This document shows, one piece after another, positions 43,264 to 55,401 of a stretch of DNA of 64,000 nt (position 1 is the stretch's first letter; each line of letters begins with the position of its first letter). The DNA lies in NCBI GenBank assembly GCA_958450325.1, contig OY288248.1, positions 43,848,005 to 43,912,004 on the forward strand, in the 5' to 3' direction. The notes beneath the pieces were generated by a model. The model searched no databases, was not told where the DNA came from, and saw nothing but the letters and a program-made list of their open reading frames with translations. Origin of the DNA: Agrostemma githago. Its lineage: Eukaryota > Streptophyta > Magnoliopsida > Caryophyllales > Caryophyllaceae. Position numbers and translations under genes: made by a program.

Positions 43264-45252
43264 TTCCTCACGTTCGATGGAGTCAGTTTGCCTCAAGTCA
43301 TACAGCCTAAATGCAACTGAAAGTAAGAAAATTTATATCAGAACATTGGATAAAGGGTTCATAACCACTTTGAATGAACTTAAACAAGATTTAGGCGAGT
43401 GAATTACAATCGATTTTCTGTTCAACAGGAGCATGCGGGTGAAATACACTAAGAGCATGAATAAACTCATCAAAGTCAACCACACCATTCCTTTTTTCAT
43501 CAAAGAGATCAAAAACCTGCAAAATAGATAGTGGTTTAAAATTGAGGTTAGAAAGTGGCCAACCAGCTCTTTAGTTACAATTAGGAAGGACAAACCAAGA
43601 TATCATGAAAACGAAAATGAAAACAAAACAAGGATTGATTCCATTACTACATTCTCTATTGACGTGGATCAAGATAGACAGGGGTTGAAAAGAACATCTA
43701 TACTAGATTACTAGGGCTCAACCTTTTCATTAATCACTTTACAAATTCCCCTCACAGCTTCACTAAGCCTAACGTAGAATCATGGTGATAAACTCGAGGT
43801 ATATAGTTCCACAATTTTTCCATGTGTGGGCTAAGTATCTATACACCACAGAACAACTTTGCAAGGGAAATACCACAATATATCTACAATAAAAATAGGC
43901 ATAGTATTTCCAAAGCTATTGACGATTTTTCATACAATAACACAAAAAAGGTATATGAAGCCCAAAAATGATTCATAGTAGATGATGTTTTGACAGTGAG
44001 AAAAATAGAGTTGTTATTTACCCTGTCTAATAACAAATTTTCACCTCGGGGAGTTCTGAACAACGCTAACTGAAGCTCCTCCTGCAAAATTATTTCAAAT
44101 TCAGTTATGATACAAATGACATCTCACTTCATCACCTTTCGAAAGACGAAATGGTATGCTGGGCTGGTGCACTGGGATATGGATCACAATTACGTATAAA
44201 TATTCCCCATAGTTTTGACTAGTTTAAGAGTTTGCCTCCTGGCCAGAATCGAAGTAAAGCACGCATATAAACAAAATCGGATTGAAATAAACTAGAGGAA
44301 GTTAGTACCTTATGAATTAGGTTATCATCAATATTTAAACAAATTATCTTCTTAAATAACTCTTACAATGCCTCCACCTCATTCAGAGTAACTGCAAATG
44401 TTATCACAATTTATCAGCAAACTGTTTGATTAGACAACCACTATCAGATAGATACCTACTATTGTTTGTGTTAGAGGGATACTTAAAAAACACATGTAAA
44501 AGTAGCTACTTTACCTAAGACAGTCAATGACACTAGTTCAATTTTTTAATCCCATTCTATACCAAAAACTACATGCCTAGCAATTCCCACCGGAGGATAA
44601 CACGATTTGGTGATGCCTTCTCATTTTACCGCAGAAATCGATTAGAAAACTTTTACAGTCAATTGTAAGTATTGATAACTACTACAAGTATGAAATAGTT
44701 TTCAACATATATGTCTTAATCTGGTATAGATTAAACCAGGTATAACAACAGGTCATAGGTCTCAGGTTGGATCCCCCAACATAGCGGTAGTTTTCACCGT
44801 AGATGTCTTAGTTAAAACAGACATCCTGCACAATACTACAATAGGTCATCGGTCTCAGGTTCAATCCCCTCGCCTTTGTAATGCAACTGGGTGGGCCCGA
44901 TTTTATCCAGCAAAGTGGATGGTAGCTATTTAAATAGTCGTGCATTTGCATACATAAAAACCCGAATTTCCAATCTACAATGCGCAGTAAGTGTCTAAGT
45001 AGTGGAGCAATTGCACACAATAATAGTAAAACCCGAATCAAAAAGGAGAAAGAGAGGGAAATTACAAAGAGATTCATGAGCGAGGCGAGCAAGATCGGTG
45101 AATTGATGATGGAATTTAGAAGATGGGGGAGATTTGAAAGGAGGTTGGACGTGGAAGCAATTGGAGACGGAGCAAATGAGAGCTTCAAAGATTCCAATGA
45201 CCAGAATTATGAAGGCGCAGAGGCGTTCTCCAAGGGACAAAGAGCTCAACAA
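43264..45252 (-). pseudogene. CBL10-like calcineurin B-like calcium sensor, pseudogene
   Basis: Five exons on the minus strand, all with compatible phases: 45252-45066 (SLSLGERLCAFIILVIGIFE to TDLARLAHES), 44391-44309, 44081-44022 (EELQLALFRTPRGENLLLDR), 43516-43408 (VFDLFDEKRNGVVDFDEF, ALSVFHPHAPVEQKID) and 43316-43264 (AFRLYDLRQTDSIEREE). The hydrophobic N-terminal segment and sequence match the CBL10/SCaBP8 branch of plant calcineurin B-like proteins, which bind calcium by EF-hands and recruit CIPK kinases. Defects: no in-frame ATG ahead of exon 1 (a TGA precedes it), TAA at the Tyr position of NEVEALYELF in exon 2, and loss of all exons after the fifth, where the Athila-like element begins. 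The missing C-terminal exons are not found on the other side of that element. Confidence 0.85.
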
Positions 45253-46855
45253 CTGTAATCACAAAACAAAACCAATAGTTAGTTAGTTAGTTAGATGGGT
45301 GATTGTCATGGAAATGGAAATGTAGGAGTGGAGGTGAGTAGAAATATCGAAGAACTATTGGTGGAGAAAATGAATTTGACGGGGTGAAACAGATTTTCCG
45401 AAAATATCTTGTCTATACCGGCTAATTGTTTTTGCAATGTGGGTGAACCAGTTTGAAATGGGATGGTAGGACCCGTGAAAGACTCAAATTGGTTTGGTAA
45501 CATTTAGCAGAGACATGGGATCGGGTTGGGGTCATTGAGGGGGCAGCAATTACATGGTGATGGGGCCTGGAACAGTGACACTAGCAATCCAAGACTCGTG
45601 ATAAGAATTTGGCAATGAGATATGAGTTATGAGAGGGCAGTCAGTAGACTTGGCTCCCAATACTGCATTACTGCCACGCCCAAATTCGTGAATGTAACTA
45701 CTGATTTGTGTAGTAGTACTCCGTATTTGAGAGGGCATGCATTCTCATCTCATCTGCGTGTTGTCTTTAGTAACACCTCTCACACTCTCACTCCACTGTA
45801 CACAGTATGTGAATTCATTATTAATGAATGACAATATATCCTCCTCTCCTTTTTTTCCAAGGAAAATAAGCACTGTATTAATACACAAGAAGTGATTGTC
45901 AAAAAAATTGAAATTTAAACTGAAATATGAAGAATGAGAAATTGAAACAAAAAAAATACATTTAGTTCAATACAAAAAAAATACAAGTATCAACAACCCC
46001 AATTGAAACGAAAAAAAGGGGCTGATTGTCGAAATTGAATTCAGGAAATTGAGAAGTGAAATATGAAGAATGAAAAATTGAAGGAATTTTTGATGAAAAC
46101 AGGTCACTATCACTCAAAATCAGTTCAATTCATAGTATCTAAAGGCGAAAACATGAGATTTACGCAAACAACACAATCAATCCCCTAAAAACAATACATT
46201 CAGTTCAATCAAATACCAAACCCTAATTCAGCTAAAAACCAGCAAAAATTAGCAAAAAATAAATAAAAAAACAACACAATTCTCCAAAAAACAATATCGA
46301 AATGAGCAGATTTACACATCTTTGAAATTGAAATTAGCAGAATCGAAATTAGCTGATTAAAAAACAATGTCTTTGATGAAATTAACAATATGAAAAAAAA
46401 AAACAGAATCGACATAAGCAGAATCGAAAAACAATTTGTTTGATGAAATTAGCTCACTAACGAATACCTAGAACATCAGATTTACGCAAAGTGACACAAT
46501 CAATCCCCAAAAAACTATACATTCAGTGATATAATCGAAACAGCAATATCGTATCCTCAACAATAATAATCACTAAAACGTACCTTAATTAAAGAGTATA
46601 ATCGAAACAGCAATATAATCGTCGAAGAGCAGTGATATCGATTGAATTTCGGGGAGAAAGATGAAGGTGATTGGGGTTCTTCGTGGTATGCATATGTAGA
46701 GCGTGATGAAGGCATATATCAAAAGCTGGGTAAGTTTTAGGAAAAAATGTCGAGTTTGGGATATAATGGAGGAAGGTGGTAATATGAAAATTTTTCGAAA
46801 CTGGTTTGGCGGTCATCGGTTTTGTTTTTCACTAATTAGGATAAGATATGTTAAG
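45253..46855. other. AT-rich intergenic region
   Basis: No gene is supported. A direct repeat with AGATTTACGCAAA and ACACAATCAATCCC occurs near 46155 and 46470; AAATTAGCAGAATCGAAAT-like words repeat between 46300 and 46450. The first part would hold the former CBL10 promoter. Confidence 0.7.
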
Positions 46856-47338
46856 TAGGGGTGAGCAATTCAAAATAAACCGAATCGATTTTAAAATACG
46901 AAACCGAATTGAAATCCGGTTTTAAAAACCCGAAAAACTGGGTTTTTGAAGCTGAAAACCGGTTCAAGTACCCGAACTGGTTTTTTTATTAGTGAAAAAC
47001 ATGGTCGGGTTCGGTTCACAATTTAAAAAACTGGGTACCCGATTTTGAACCGGTTTACACTTTTAAAAGAAAAAAAGATAGACATACAAATTACTGAAAC
47101 CGGGCCAAAAATCGGTTCGAAACCGGTTCAAAAACCAGTTTATAACAACGATAACAATGTTTTTTTTAAAATCGGGTCATAGAAACCGGTTCGGTTTTGG
47201 TTTACAATATGAAAAAAAATAGGGTACCCGATTTAAATTGGGTCGGTTTCGGTTCTGGAAAAAGCGGTTTTCAAAAACCGGGTACCCAAATCGGTTTTCA
47301 AAAACGGTTCGGGTACCCGGCCGATTTTGCTCAACCCA
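46856..47338. mobile_element. hAT-type MITE A with AACCGGTT-rich interior
   Basis: 483 bp with ends TAGGGGTGAGCA and TGCTCAACCCA and an 8-bp target duplication ATGTTAAG/TTGTTAAG (46848-46855, 47339-47346; one change). The interior is dense in AAACCGGTT, CCGGTTT and GGTACCCG words. Confidence 0.8.
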
Positions 47339-47485
47339 TTGTTAAGGAGTTATTAGCCTCATTTACGTATACTAATTACTGTCGATTGTTATTTGATACA
47401 ATAAGTTGTTTATTATATGAGTCATTGTGGGTTAGTTGTGTCGATTTTTCAATCGTCACGATATAATCGCCGCGAAAGGGTGATT

Positions 47486-49148
47486 TTATTGTAGTGGTCG
47501 GTGTGTCAAATGTGACCTTCTTTTTCTTTGGCCTACATTCCTCAACAATTTCTGCTCCCCCACATCCATCTCGACAACGATGTGGTTCCCCGATGTATCT
47601 TCCATAGTCTTCTTCTTCTTACCCAATTTTTTGTCCACAACCACTTTATCACCAATTACATGGTTGCAAACCGATGTCTCTGCCACGCTCTTCTTCTTAC
47701 CGGCCTTCGTTCGAACTTTTTTCTTCGCACCAGCCTTTTTGCTGCAACAACAACATGCGTAATGCAGGGGCGGACCTAGAGGGGGGGCCCGGGTGGGCAA
47801 AGGCCCCCCAGTCCATTTAGAAATAAGTAAGTTTGAGTAATATAAATTATCAATATAAAAGTGTTGGCCTAGTGATTTAGGCATTTGTCCTCCTCACAAA
47901 TGTTAGGGGTTCGAGACCTTCATGTAACCAATCTTACCATCTCATACTTAATATCATTCTTTTAACTTATAGATTATTCACGACACGTTGCAAATATTTG
48001 TCTTAATTTTTTTCTATATAATGTAATTATTTTATTTAATTTGGTAATGATTTTAATAACCATGTGATAAAAATAAGATTTAAAACATATATAAGCATTT
48101 TTTTACTGGTCTCATGCTTCATTATTATATAGAAAAATATATTGTAAAAATAGTTTAAAACTGCAAAAAATGTCGGAAAAAAATAGTGCCCCCTAGCCGA
48201 AAAGGCCTAGGTCCGCCACTGGCGTAATGAGTGTGACTGTACAACTGAGTATACAACTTCAACTGTGTGATTCTACAATAAAATGTCTGTGACTGTATAT
48301 TTCCAACTGTGTGTTTAAACAACATAACGATTGTGAATACACAACCTCAAACCTGTGACTCTGCGACATAACGAGTGTGACTATACAGATTCAAACGGGT
48401 GACTATATAACCAACTCTGTATGACTATTCAACTTTCAAACATTTTTCTTCCCAAACAGCCTATGCAACTCTGTATGACTATAAAACCTCAAACGTGTGA
48501 CTCTGCAACATAACGAGTGCGACTATATAGCTTCAAACGTGTGACTATACAACATTCTGTGACAATACAACAAAATCACTATGACTATGCAATGTCACCA
48601 GTGTGGTTATAGAACATAGGGGACTTTAACATGAGAAATTAAGATGACTTTAACATAAACTTCAATAAGGAAGCATATAAAGTGTATGACTATACAACTA
48701 CAACAGTATGGTTATAGAACATAGTATGTATGACTATACAACTTCAGAAAAAAAATGTGCAGATGTACAGAACAACAACAAAAACGGCATCATCGATGTC
48801 ACATGCATAATTAGAAAGACGATTATAGGAACTTCAACATGAAAAGAAAAGGAGGTTGTACAGAACTTTAACATGGACTTCAACAAAGAAATAAAAACTT
48901 CATCTTTGACTCTACAACTACAACCACTGTATAGCTACAACAACTTCAACTTAAATTTAGAGTTATAGGGTCGGAAAAATGCATTTCTATCACTATTTAG
49001 GGTTTATGCATGACCGGAGTTCAACAAAGGAATAAGTTGGCCAAAATGGTAGTCGAAAATCAAACAAAAGGGTTGAACAAAAGGGTTATCGGAGGTCGAA
49101 AATGGAACCTTCAACATACCTTCGTATGATCATCGGAAGTTTACGCAT
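47486..49148 (-). CDS. Possible small lysine-rich protein, two exons
   Basis: Exon 1 is 49148-49120 (MRKLPMIIR, donor AAG/GTATGT); exon 2 is 47741-47486 (acceptor TTGTTGTTGCAG). Phases agree, giving SKKAGAKKKVRTKAGKKK, NHVIGDKVVVDKKLGKKKK and a stop, about 94 residues. The protein is basic and looks like a nuclear tail or linker; I do not recognise a domain. The intron is 1.4 kb and contains a degenerate minisatellite and hAT-type MITE B only 23 bp before the acceptor. The stop lies next to a CACTACAATAAAATCAC word, possibly a stray CACTA end. No relative is known to me, so this is a low-confidence model. Confidence 0.35.
47765..48221. mobile_element. hAT-type MITE B with Pol III-like internal boxes
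   Basis: 457 bp with inverted ends CAGGGGCGGACCTAG and CTAGGTCCGCCACTG and a perfect 8-bp target duplication GCGTAATG (47757-47764, 48222-48229). The interior at 47866-47920 contains TGGCCTAGTGATT and GGTTCGAGACC, close to the A and B boxes of tRNA genes. Confidence 0.9.
48230..48760. repeat. Degenerate minisatellite
   Basis: Imperfect units of about 20-25 bp built on GTGTGACTATACAACTTCAA recur through this stretch. Bases 48760-49120 continue with weaker copies. It lies in the putative intron of the Lys-rich gene. Confidence 0.7.
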
Positions 49149-49412
49149 GATCGGAGATGTTGAATGACTGATCGAAGCTGCGGAGATGGAGAACACTGCG
49201 GATATGGAGATAGAGAATGCTGGGTTTTTTTAGAGAGAATAGGAGTTTGTTGGTGGTGAAATGGATGTGTGGCTGGTGAAATGAATTCAAAAGGGGGTGA
49301 TGGGGAAGTATAATGGTTGTTGGGCGAGAGTATAGAGAGAAGTGAGAATTAATGACTGATTAGAGGAGGGTGAGGAGGGAAACGACTGATTGATGATGGC
49401 TGATGGCCGCAG

Positions 49413-49573
49413 CATGTCAGTCCGTGGAGATTATATATATATTTTTGGGTTTATTATACTTCTTATTAATACGCTGTTCGGCTGCAAATAAGGTATAATT
49501 GTTATCCCTCTACTTTTGTCTTTTCAGTTAATACTTGTAACAGGTCCTTGAGTTTAAGGGTTATAACTCTACA
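49413..49573 (+). repeat. 5' LTR remnant of Copia element 2
   Basis: AGTCCGTGGAGATTATATAT to AACTCTACA matches the last part of the right LTR (60706-60823 and 62990-63030). The left portion of this LTR is missing. Confidence 0.75.
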
Positions 49574-49574
49574 G

Positions 49575-49586
49575 TGGTATCAGAGC
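49575..49586 (+). other. Primer binding site (initiator tRNA-Met)
   Basis: TGGTATCAGAGC, the standard plant Copia primer site, one base after the LTR end. Confidence 0.92.
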
Positions 49587-49611
49587 ATCTGTTACTTAGT
49601 ATTAATCTACT

Positions 49612-51757
49612 CACTACAACAAATTGACACTTGCGCTACGAATTATGCCACGAAAATTTGTTATTTGTGGCTAAATTTTACCTAGCCACGGGAAAAATTT
49701 GATTCACTACTTGGGAAATAAAATATGCCACGGGAATAATTTTTCCCGTGGCAAAAATTCACTTGCGCCACGAATTTTATTAAAGTCGTGGCCAATAATC
49801 ACTCTTGCCACGAAAGATGCCACACCTGTGGCAAAAATATATTTAGCCACGAATTTTTCAGTGGCAAATATTATTTAGGCACGACATAATTAACTTCCGT
49901 GGCAAAATTATTTTTTAGCCACAGATGTAATAAACGCATGTGGCTAATGGTTCTCCAAATTTTAATCAAATTACTTTCAAGTTAAGCCGAGTGTCAATTA
50001 TTGATCTTAAAAATTCATTAAAATTCAAAGCTAAAGATAATATGAAAAAAATATTAAATTTGAAAATATTTTATTAATAAAAAAAATTCGTATTATTTTT
50101 ATTTAGTTTTAAGAAAAAAAAATAGATTTTTCGTAAAATGAAATACAATTTTCGTAAAATGAAATACAAGAAAACTTTGGTTGTCTAATTTGTTGATTTT
50201 TTATTAATCATCATTTGTGAAGCAATTGATTTCTCTTAATTTGAGAAGATGTTTTATTAAAATTTTATAATCCTAAGTATGACTTTTGAAAGACAACTAA
50301 CATTTACATAGTGTAATATATGCTAGCTAAAATGCGGCGTACATAGCATATCAAGTAAAATTAGTATGTGATTGATCATCCATCATTAAGACATCTAATA
50401 TTATTTAAGACTCTTTCATTTTTACCGCTTAATTAATTAATTTTTTCACATGTAATACACTTCTTTTTAAGACAAAGAACTTAAAAAAAAGTGACTGAGC
50501 ATGATTCTTGTCCAAATTATTGATTTTCTTACAATATTTTAAGTGTGAAAAAAACCGCTTTATTAAACTCGTATTTAAGAATTCTAATCGGTCTATATTT
50601 TTTTATGGAATTAACTTTGACTGCGAAAACAATAATTATTTTTGTAATTAATTGTCTTTCAAGTTGTTTGGTTTGGAAGAAAGATTAACGTATTAGAACG
50701 TCGTGCCTAAGTTCAATAAGAAGTTAAAATAATTTTTCAAAAAAAGAGAGGTATAAGTGACAAAATCAAATAATTAACAAATACAAGTAAGAAAATCTAA
50801 TAATTAAGGACTAATAGTGTGAAAATCAAAAATTAATTTATCGTCAACTGTTTAATTCGGTAGCTGTTCTGTAATATTATTTGGAAAATATTTTAAAAAA
50901 TGAATTTAAAATAAAATATACTTAATAAAAAATAAAATTCGGGTAAAACTTGAAGTAGGCTAGAGGAAACTCAATGAGGATAAAAAAACTGATGATATAA
51001 AATAAAGACCGATAACGAAAAGAAAAAAAACATATCGAAAGAACTAGCAATAAAAGAACGTGGAAAATAGAAATTAAAATAAAAATATCGATAAATTAAT
51101 GGAATCATGAGTCCGAAAATCAACTTCGAATTTTTTTCCCGGAATAATAATTTTTTAATCATAATATATAAATCATAAGGGAAAAAAAATTAATTACTCA
51201 AAAGAAATGTAGTTTGAAAAAAACATCACTTTAAAAGAATTCAAACCAATGATTAGGTCAATAAAGTTCAATTTCATTTCTGGTAGCTGCCCATAAGAAC
51301 TCCACAGTTAAGCGTGCTTGAGTGAGAGTAGTGTTAAGATGAGTGACCTCCTTGGAAGGCTCTTCGATGCGTATGATGAAATTAAATAATAGTGGAATGA
51401 CTCAGCTTGACTCAGCTAAAAAGCTAGTAACCGGTCCAGACGTGACTACTATAGGGGTAGAGAATTCTTACGGTTACTAATTTATTTAATTTATTATATA
51501 TTTTGTCACCGGAATAAATATTTCGCCACAAAAATAATTAGCCACGGGATAATCCGTGGCAAAAAATTAATTCTAGCCACGGGAGACTCCGTGGCAATAA
51601 AATCAATACTTGCCACACTTTTTTTTCCCGTGGCTATTTGTTTGCCACGACCACTTGCGCCACGGATGGTTTTTCCGTGGCAAAGTACTTTAGCCACGAA
51701 AATTTAGCACTTTTGCCACGAATTCAGTCGTGACCCAAGTGCTCATTTGTAGTAGTG
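49612..51757. mobile_element. CACTA transposon 1 (2.1 kb, non-autonomous)
   Basis: Ends CACTACAACAAATTGAC and CATTTGTAGTAGTG with a 3-bp target duplication ACT (49609-49611, 51758-51760). Subterminal repeats of the TTTGCCACGG/CCGTGGCAAA type fill about 300 bp at each end. The AT-rich interior has no coding frame I can support. Confidence 0.9.
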
Positions 51758-51760
51758 ACT

Positions 51761-53868
51761 CGACGTGAATCTTTGTCTCATAATTGGTTATGAGGGATTC
51801 TACTCGCGTATTAATTTGATTATTATTTTCGTCTGGAAATTGTTCTCGCAATCTTATCTACTCGCGTTTGCTATTTGATTATAATGATATGATAAAGTTA
51901 GTGTTGCTTTTGACGTGACAAGTTTTGTTTGTATACACATAAGATGTGCGTATGAGCATTAGTTATGCGAGAACGTTAACGGATAGTCTGATGCGAGATA
52001 TTCACGTATTGCCGCTAAAAGTGGTCGTTTTTGTCGGTTTAGGGTTTGTTTTTATTTGTGAATTTAATTTGTTAAATTCTAAAATTGACTCGTAAAATTA
52101 ATTTAAGATCTAATATTTATTATTTTTAATTTAATTTTGCCCCGAATTGACCCACTATAATCCCAATTTACTTTGTTCACGATGAGACTAATTGGATTAG
52201 TCAAGATTCGATTGAAATTTGGAACGTAAAATTACAAGAACTTATCGTTGATGATGAGACCTAATAAGATTTGAACAAGACTCGTTTTAATTATGGTGGT
52301 GATGGAACAAAAAGAGACCAACCCGGTTGACACGAGTATGAATCGGTGGGTATGGGTGTGCCCCGGTTAGAACGGGATGACCCGGATGCACAAGTTTGAC
52401 CAAGACGACACAATATTTACTCGGACGACATGGTGTCGGGTCGGGTGACGCTTTTAAGAAAAGTCGCATTTGTGTGTTGATTCTGAATCAACCATGGATT
52501 ATATTTTTTTCCCGAATCAATGAAAATTTAGTTTTGTAAATCGGTAAATAATGTTATGCATTGTAATTATCATATTATCATAAATAGATTGGAAAAGGTG
52601 TTTCTCGAGTCTTATTTGATTTTGATTAATTTTTCATCTATATGATAATTATAAGTTGCAGATCGATTGTGAATCGAGTTTAGTATATCCGTTCAATATT
52701 TCCGGGTGGGGAATTGTTTCTCATGTTTGGAAAAATGAAAGATATTGATAAAATTGGTCAAACAAATAGCAATTATGAATTGTGATATGATTATATAAAT
52801 CAAAATATGATATCTTTTAACTTGTTTTATGCACATATCAATAATAACAATTAAATTATTATGTCATACGATGCATGAATTTTATTGTTTGAGACTTGTG
52901 ATTTGTGTGCTTAGAACTGATAGATCGGCTTGTAAGTTGACCTAGTGGCATGGTTACGACTCATATGCATCTGATCCTTCGCACAAATATTAAGTATTGC
53001 CTTTCCAGAATTGACCACTACAATAATTTCATATCATTGTTTGAAGTGACTGCATAAGCCGTGCTTTGCCGATGTGTGTGGACTGAGTAGGTGGGTAATG
53101 GTTACACACGGGTTCAGTCTGGTTTGCTTAACATTATTATCAAGTCAGACTTGGGCTTTGAGGCAAATAGTTGGTGTCATATGATGACTAATTTCGACGA
53201 ACCAAGAATTACATATTGATGTAACTGACAATAGTGTTGTCTACCTTTACTTTTGAAGCTTGAGCAGTGAACCCAAGTTCACTTGAGCAACAAAAGGTTT
53301 AGGATCTTGGAATATTATGCGTACTTGAGGGTAGTTTTTATGATTTTATCAAAAATTATTTAAGATTATTAATATTAATTATCGTTTTACTTTGCATTTA
53401 CTTGTAGTAGTAATTTTGTCCCTTTATCACATTTATTAATTAAAGATGAGTTTGAATTGTTCAACCTTGTCGATTGGTATCTTGAGAATTGTTCTCAAAA
53501 TTAGAGATGGATTTTGTCCTTGTGAAGGATAATTCCGACAAATTATAACTAATGTTAATGTACAATATAGACTGTATAATTAGAGTCATGAATATGACTA
53601 TGAGTACCAAAATCAATTGTTTCAATAAAAGAGAACAGTTCCCATTATGTGAGAAAAATGTTAAGGATGATCCGATTAATCCATATGTCACATGATGAGT
53701 GATTATATTGATAATCAAGAAATTTTGGATGTTTCTTTCTATAGAATTAGGAATTGAAATCGTTTCAATTAGTCCTAAGTTTAGGGCACTTTATTATTAT
53801 GAATAAAACATGTGACTTAAGAAGATTTCTCACCTCTTAGCATGAGATGTTAGAAGACAATTGAACAT
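51761..53868 (+). other. Leader and gag region of Copia element 2, no readable gene
   Basis: By position this should be the untranslated leader and gag of Copia element 2. I see no frame or motif strong enough to annotate. Confidence 0.5.
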
Positions 53869-54250
53869 TGTAGACACCCGCATTTTGACTGCCACGTGTC
53901 TATGGTAGTCTCCGAAAAACACCCGATGATGATTGGACGTCAACGTGACTAGTATACTCGGACTCGGACACGAAATTCATAATATCCGACATGGACTTTT
54001 AGCGGAGTAAAAATCTCACAAAACAGACCTCAAATTCAGGCCCAGCGGACCGTTCCGAGTCAAATAAGACTAATTTGGGCCAAAACCGACACCAAAAATA
54101 TTTCCCGTCTTTTCCCGACCGGGTCAAAACCCGGTCAAAGGCAAAACCGTCTCAAAAACCAGCTGAGTTCAAGTGAGCGCACAAATTCGAATTCAAAAAT
54201 CAAGTCAAAACAAGCAAGATTTTCTTGCCTTATTTATCTCAACCACGTTG

Positions 54251-54362
54251 ATCCACTCGATCGAGTGGATTGCCCACTCGGTCGAGTGGAGCGTCTTTTG
54301 CCGGATCATGACCCGCCCAAATAGGCACTCGATCGAGTGCAGTAGGGCCACTCGATCGAGTG
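54251..54362 (+). promoter_or_regulatory. Palindrome array upstream of TATA, solo LTR 1
   Basis: Four sites built on CACTCGATCGAGTG: ATCCACTCGATCGAGTGGAT (54251-54270, perfect), then 54273-54288, 54325-54340 and 54349-54362. TATA follows 23 bp later. Confidence 0.8.
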
Positions 54363-54384
54363 TCCCTAGGTCGTGGCAAAATGC

Positions 54385-54393
54385 CTATAAATA
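54385..54393 (+). promoter_or_regulatory. TATA box of solo LTR 1
   Basis: CTATAAATA followed by CCGACTC, directly downstream of the palindrome array. Confidence 0.65.
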
Positions 54394-55291
54394 CCGACTC
54401 ATTCCCATGCATTTTCAGAACTTTTCCACCACCTCTTTGCCCTACACCTTCAGTCACATTCCAACCCTATATCCCACCTTACAAACCTTAGAAATCCCAA
54501 GTCAAATACATCAAAAAACCGAGTTCTAGTCCCTCGATAAACCGACATATACACATACACACACCTACACACCGTAACTCGCGCGCATTCCTCGATACTC
54601 CTAAAGCTTTGTCGCTGTTCACGAGTCCGTTTCCGAGGTCCATACTAGCATGTACGTTGAGGGTGTTCCAAACTCCTTTTTAATCTCTTTTAAGTATCGT
54701 TTCTACACGCATTTTCATATTATTGTATCGTAGTAACACTAACTTTTACACTAACTTTTTCATATTTTCGCATTTCCATCTTGCATCTTTTTTATATCGT
54801 TACTAGCTAACTCTAATAATACCGCGTATATAACTCTAATATCAAAAAACCGGTTTTAAAACGTTGAACTACAAGGATCGCTTTTGGTCCGTCTAATCCC
54901 TTTACGAGCAACGACGGAGGTGGAGCCCTTTCGAGGAGCCCCGCCCTAATGTACTCAAGGGCGTGGCGCGATCGCGACTCGTTGTAGTTGGACGATTTAA
55001 TCCCCTTTCATAATTGGTTCGAGACCCGTTGACACGAATATCGACATCACATAACCCGAAAGGGTTAGTTTCGATGTCGTGACGTAGAGGGATGCATCTC
55101 GTTACCAATTCAAAGTTTCATAATCTAACACAAACGTTTTCATAAAAACTCCGGTGACGGTATTATAATCGTTCATACACGATTATAGTACCGGAGGCCG
55201 AGTCAAATACAAATCGTGCGATATTTGTATTTGATTCGGCCGATCATCGATTTCAAGTCATAAAACCGAGCGAGTCACCTCTCGTACAGGG

Positions 55292-55401
55292 GGCACTCGA
55301 TCGAGTGCCATAGGCCACTCGATCGAGTAGCACCCCAAAAAGTGGTCAGTAGCCACGCTAATGACACACTCGACCGAGTCAGTCAATGACTCGATCGAGT
55401 G
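55292..55401 (+). repeat. Second palindrome array of solo LTR 1
   Basis: Four further sites (55292-55309, 55315-55329, 55367-55380, 55388-55401) with the same CACTCGATCGAGTG core, two decayed, about 0.9 kb downstream of the TATA box. Confidence 0.8.

Noticed and set aside
45622..45831. 69-codon plus-strand frame near the CBL10 promoter
   Set aside because: No motif, no splice support and composition like the surrounding intergenic DNA.
47485..47500. CACTACAATAAAATCAC (minus) as a CACTA transposon end
   Set aside because: No matching opposite end with a shared 3-bp duplication was found; it could be a chance match or a truncated end.
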